Shown one piece after another: positions 61,349 to 64,000 of a stretch of 64,000 nt of DNA. The notes beneath the pieces were generated by a model. The model saw nothing but the letters and a program-made list of their open reading frames with translations. It did no database searches and was not told the DNA's origin. The DNA is from Leptonema sp964619535 (GTDB lineage: Bacteria; Spirochaetota; Leptospiria; Leptospirales; Leptonemataceae). The first letter of the stretch is position 1. Each line of letters opens with the position of its first letter. The stretch lies in the NCBI GenBank assembly GCA_964619535.1, contig CAZUEX010000009.1, positions 74,923 through 138,922 on the forward strand, written 5' to 3'. Made by a program: the position numbers and the translations under genes.

Positions 61349-62662
61349 TCACAGATCGTATTCTTCGCGTTTGGCATCAATCTCGGTTTTGTACTGCGTC
61401 CACAGTGCTCCCGGATCGGGATGAAAGCTTGAGAACACACTCATCCGGATCAGATCGACGAGCTCGGTAATCGTGAAGTTCAGGTGCTTGTAATGGTTGT
61501 AGAACTCTGTCGTTAGATCGACATTGAAGATCTCAGGGTCGTCTGTGTTGATCGTGCAGATCAGCCCATCATCGTAGTAGCGGCGTACCGGATGGTCTTC
61601 TGCCCTGCGCACGTATTTGCCCGTAAACAGGTTCGAGGTCAGACAGATCTCTATGGGGATCTGCTTTTCTTTCAGATACAGCAGCAGATCGGGATCCTGT
61701 ATGGCGGACGTGCCGTGGCCAACGCGCTCTGCCTTCAGGATTCGAACGGTGTCCCAGATCGACCAGGGGCCATCGTCCTCACCGGAGTGAGCGACCGTAT
61801 GCAATCCCTCTGCCCGTGCCTGGGCAAAGACATCGCGGTAGTCACGAGCAGGGCCCATCAGTTCAGCACCGCCAAGGCCTATGCCGATATGGCTGTTGGT
61901 TTTGCAGGCCAGCAGGCGCTGCAGATTCTGGCTTGCATTCTCTGGCCCAAACGTACGCGACACGTCGACCAGGTAACGGATATCAGGGCCACCTTCCAGA
62001 CGGCAGTCACGGGAAAGCCCGTCAAGCGTGCGGGCAATGTCTTCGAAACGAAGTCCGTTCTGCAGCAATTTGGAAGGAGCGTAAAAGACCTCGGCGTAGC
62101 GGATGTTGTTGGCCTCGCAGTACTGGCGCAGGTTCTTGAAGATAAGAACGAAGTCTTCTGGTTTTTGAATGGCATCCAGGATAAAGAGGAACAGCTTGAT
62201 GAACTCCTGGAGGTTCTTGAACTGGTAGAGCTTTTCGATCTCTTCCGGATCGTATTCTTTGCCGTGACTGTCGAGAATGCCCATCAGGGTTTCGCGAGAA
62301 ATGCAGGCCTCCATGTGCAGGTGCAGTTCCGTTTTCGGGATCTCGCGCAGGAATTTCATGATCTGCGCATCCTTTTCGTCAGGCCGCTCAGGCATCTGAC
62401 GATCGACCTGGATGCGTGAGGCCGTTGCCAGGTCGACGGTAAGGATGCTTTCCACAAGGTCTACAGGCGGCGATTCGACCTCAAGCTGTTCCAGCTCCAG
62501 CTTCTGGTTCAGAAGGTCGTTGATCACACGATCAAAGGCCACCTGCAGGTCGGCCGAGTAAGGCCGCCTGTCGGGCACCTTGCGGCGCAGAACGTTCAGC
62601 TCGTCTACCTCACGGTTCAGCGCCTGGATGCGTCTGTATATCTCTTCGAATGTAACCTTCAA
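61349..62662 (-). CDS. Adenosine deaminase-family protein, N-terminal extension
   Basis: This is a TIM-barrel metal hydrolase that probably deaminates adenosine or adenine. It is 437 residues, against about 330-350 for the family. The first 95 or so residues are a charged helical extension of unknown use. The zinc site is H114-L-H116 (TELHLHME), H292 in AHSGED with Glu295, H316 in GHGTSA and the aspartates in NTDDPEIF. The phosphatase/TPR gene lies 36 bases upstream, so they may be one operon. Confidence 0.88.
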   Translation of the reverse strand: MKVTFEEIYRRIQALNREVDELNVLRRKVPDRRPYSADLQVAFDRVINDLLNQKLELEQLEVESPPVDLVESILTVDLATASRIQVDRQMPERPDEKDAQIMKFLREIPKTELHLHMEACISRETLMGILDSHGKEYDPEEIEKLYQFKNLQEFIKLFLFILDAIQKPEDFVLIFKNLRQYCEANNIRYAEVFYAPSKLLQNGLRFEDIARTLDGLSRDCRLEGGPDIRYLVDVSRTFGPENASQNLQRLLACKTNSHIGIGLGGAELMGPARDYRDVFAQARAEGLHTVAHSGEDDGPWSIWDTVRILKAERVGHGTSAIQDPDLLLYLKEKQIPIEICLTSNLFTGKYVRRAEDHPVRRYYDDGLICTINTDDPEIFNVDLTTEFYNHYKHLNFTITELVDLIRMSVFSSFHPDPGALWTQYKTEIDAKREEYDL

Positions 62663-62698
62663 TGCAACTTCCGTTCAGGCAGTCATAAAACGCCTGTT

Positions 62699-63937
62699 CT
62701 ATGAACCAGACGATTCCGCTGCCATCCGCGCAATCTTTTCTTCGAGGGTTTTTCCCTGACTGTTATGCGGGTCAATCTGAAAAACCTGCTCAAGAAAGAT
62801 CCTTGAACGGCCCAGGTGTCCCATCCGGTAATGAAGGTCTGCCAGCTGCAGGAGGTTTGGCACCCGCTGGCTGTTTATTTCGAACACCTTTTCAGCTGCC
62901 TCAAGAGCACGTTCCAGGTTGCCCATGCGCTTATGGGCAATGGACAGGTAGAGCCAGAAATCCTCGATATTCGGATCATGGTTCAGATAATTCTCGAGAA
63001 TCTCAACGGCCTTTTCATAGTCCTTTTCGCGAAAGGTCAGAACAGCCAGGATCTTATTCAGCGTAGGATCATCCTGGCGCAAACCGTAGGCCTTCTCAAG
63101 CAGTTCCAGGGCTTCGGCTGATTTACCGGCTCTCACAAGCTTTCTGCCCTCTTCGAGTAGCTCGCTGAATTCGTCGGAATCGGCCGCTTCGGGCTCAGCC
63201 TCATCCTCGTATTCATCGTGATCATCGATCAGCACAACCGGTTTTACAACGTCATCCTCTGTAACAGGTTCTTCTGTTTCTTTCTTCTGGCTGACCGGCA
63301 GAAATTCCACTTTCAGAAGCGAAAGGTCGTCGGTGAGCTCCCCTTTGCTCTTGATCAGTTCGATCAGTTCATTAAGGTCGGCCTGTGCCTCTTCCACCAG
63401 TCCGAGGATCATGTTTTCATCTTCGTTGATGGTGCGCACCGGCTCATCAGGAGTCAGGTCGATATCGTCCCGACCATCGGAACCTGCAATGATGATATCT
63501 CCCGGTTCCAGCTGGAACCGCTTCACCTCAAATGGGATTTCGGATTCCAGTCCGAGCTTTCGCAGCTGCAGGTCTTCTTCGATAAACGAGGCCTTGCCGT
63601 TTCGGTACAGGATCTGGAAGGGGTGTTCCGCATTGAAATAGAACATCTCTCCGGTTTCTTCGTCGATCACATCGATGACGCAGGAAATGACCATACTTCC
63701 GTTAAAGGCCATAAAGACGCCGTTGATCTCTTCATAGACCTCGGTCAGCCATTGCTCGGGCGTTACATCAAGAATGCGATCACGACTGGCCGATCGTGCC
63801 ATGATGGAGTTCATGACAACGCCCATCACCAGTGCACCACCGGCGCCCTGCATGGACTTGCCCATTGCATCGCCATTCATGGCAACGAGGTAGCGTCGGT
63901 AGTTGTCGGGCTTGCCCAGCCGCAGGTTACCCGTCAC
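62699..63937 (-). CDS. SpoIIE-type (PP2C) phosphatase with TPRs, start uncertain
   Basis: The first 200 residues resemble PP2C/SpoIIE phosphatases (MNGDAMGKSMQGAGGALVMG; PGDIIIAGSDGRDDI; TDDLSLL), then a long acidic linker (EEPVTEDD) and at least three TPRs from about 275 to 412. This is the sort of regulator that controls anti-sigma partners. GTG 63937 is the only start in frame; a TGA in frame at 63998-64000 closes the reading frame. The residues before GTG in frame, RGGDI, look like the start of the phosphatase domain, so the gene may be 5' truncated, frameshifted, or rightly start at GTG. A second frame ends in a stop overlapping this GTG (GTGA). Confidence 0.6.
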   Translation of the reverse strand: MTGNLRLGKPDNYRRYLVAMNGDAMGKSMQGAGGALVMGVVMNSIMARSASRDRILDVTPEQWLTEVYEEINGVFMAFNGSMVISCVIDVIDEETGEMFYFNAEHPFQILYRNGKASFIEEDLQLRKLGLESEIPFEVKRFQLEPGDIIIAGSDGRDDIDLTPDEPVRTINEDENMILGLVEEAQADLNELIELIKSKGELTDDLSLLKVEFLPVSQKKETEEPVTEDDVVKPVVLIDDHDEYEDEAEPEAADSDEFSELLEEGRKLVRAGKSAEALELLEKAYGLRQDDPTLNKILAVLTFREKDYEKAVEILENYLNHDPNIEDFWLYLSIAHKRMGNLERALEAAEKVFEINSQRVPNLLQLADLHYRMGHLGRSRIFLEQVFQIDPHNSQGKTLEEKIARMAAESSGS

Positions 63938-64000
63938 GCAGATGTCGCCCCCGCGCTCCGCACTTTTGTTTCGGAACTCACACTGGTTCTGCGGGACTCA

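Overview
This window is a piece of a spirochaete chromosome, most likely from the family Leptospiraceae. The main evidence is two adjacent flaA genes for the periplasmic-flagellum sheath. Supporting signs are an RpoB with asparagine where rifamycin-sensitive bacteria have serine, many TPR/HEAT and lipoprotein genes of leptospiral type, and two-domain VKOR-DsbA and SpoIIE/TPR proteins. Base composition looks clearly above 50% G+C, which would suit Leptonema or Turneriella better than Leptospira; this is inference, because composition was judged by eye. No insertion sequence, prophage, CRISPR array or rRNA gene was seen.

Region 1 (1-25.4 kb) is one uninterrupted transcription/translation supercluster on the + strand: rpoB (5' end outside the window), rpoC, rpsL, rpsG, fusA, tuf, the S10 set (rpsJ to rpsQ), the spc set (rplN to rplO), secY, adk, infA, rpmJ, rpsM, rpsK, rpoA, rplQ. 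Spacing is tight with several 1-8 base overlaps. rpsD is absent from its usual place before rpoA. The only likely internal breaks are a strong hairpin after rpoC and a 119-base spacer before tuf. A bidirectional terminator follows rplQ.

Region 2 (25.4-30.1 kb) has an Rrf2-type repressor gene divergent from a small unknown gene. A perfect palindrome sits inside a near-consensus promoter between them. Then come a glycosyltransferase, a DedA membrane protein, a class III-type sirtuin, an acidic amino-acid symporter and tRNA-Val(GAC).

Region 3 (30.2-42.2 kb) starts with a VKOR-DsbA fusion, ribH and nusB. It continues into a tightly packed run of poorly known genes: a membrane-anchored TPR protein, an exported HEAT-repeat protein, a 295-residue unknown, a DUF2064-GT2 fusion, and two small unknowns. 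This run is the best candidate for an undescribed system. It is followed by a hotdog thioesterase (- strand), a NamZ-like lipoprotein, a polytopic membrane protein and tRNA-Arg(ACG).

Region 4 (42.2-50.4 kb) holds an M23 peptidase and a DUF971 protein (- strand), then PIN-PhoH ATPase, family 4 uracil-DNA glycosylase, branched-chain aminotransferase, amino-acid permease, a small cysteine-rich exported protein, a DJ-1/PfpI protein and DusB.

Region 5 (50.4-64 kb) is mostly on the - strand. It has flaA1 and flaA2, each preceded by a sigma28-like promoter, and a divergent thiolase. An apparent operon follows, transcribed VWA protein, sensor-less histidine kinase, sigma54-type response regulator, recO, argS, parA. 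A small lipoprotein gene lies divergent from it. Last are an adenosine-deaminase-family gene and the C-terminal part of a SpoIIE-type phosphatase with TPRs that reaches the window edge. No gene-free stretch exceeds 300 bases.
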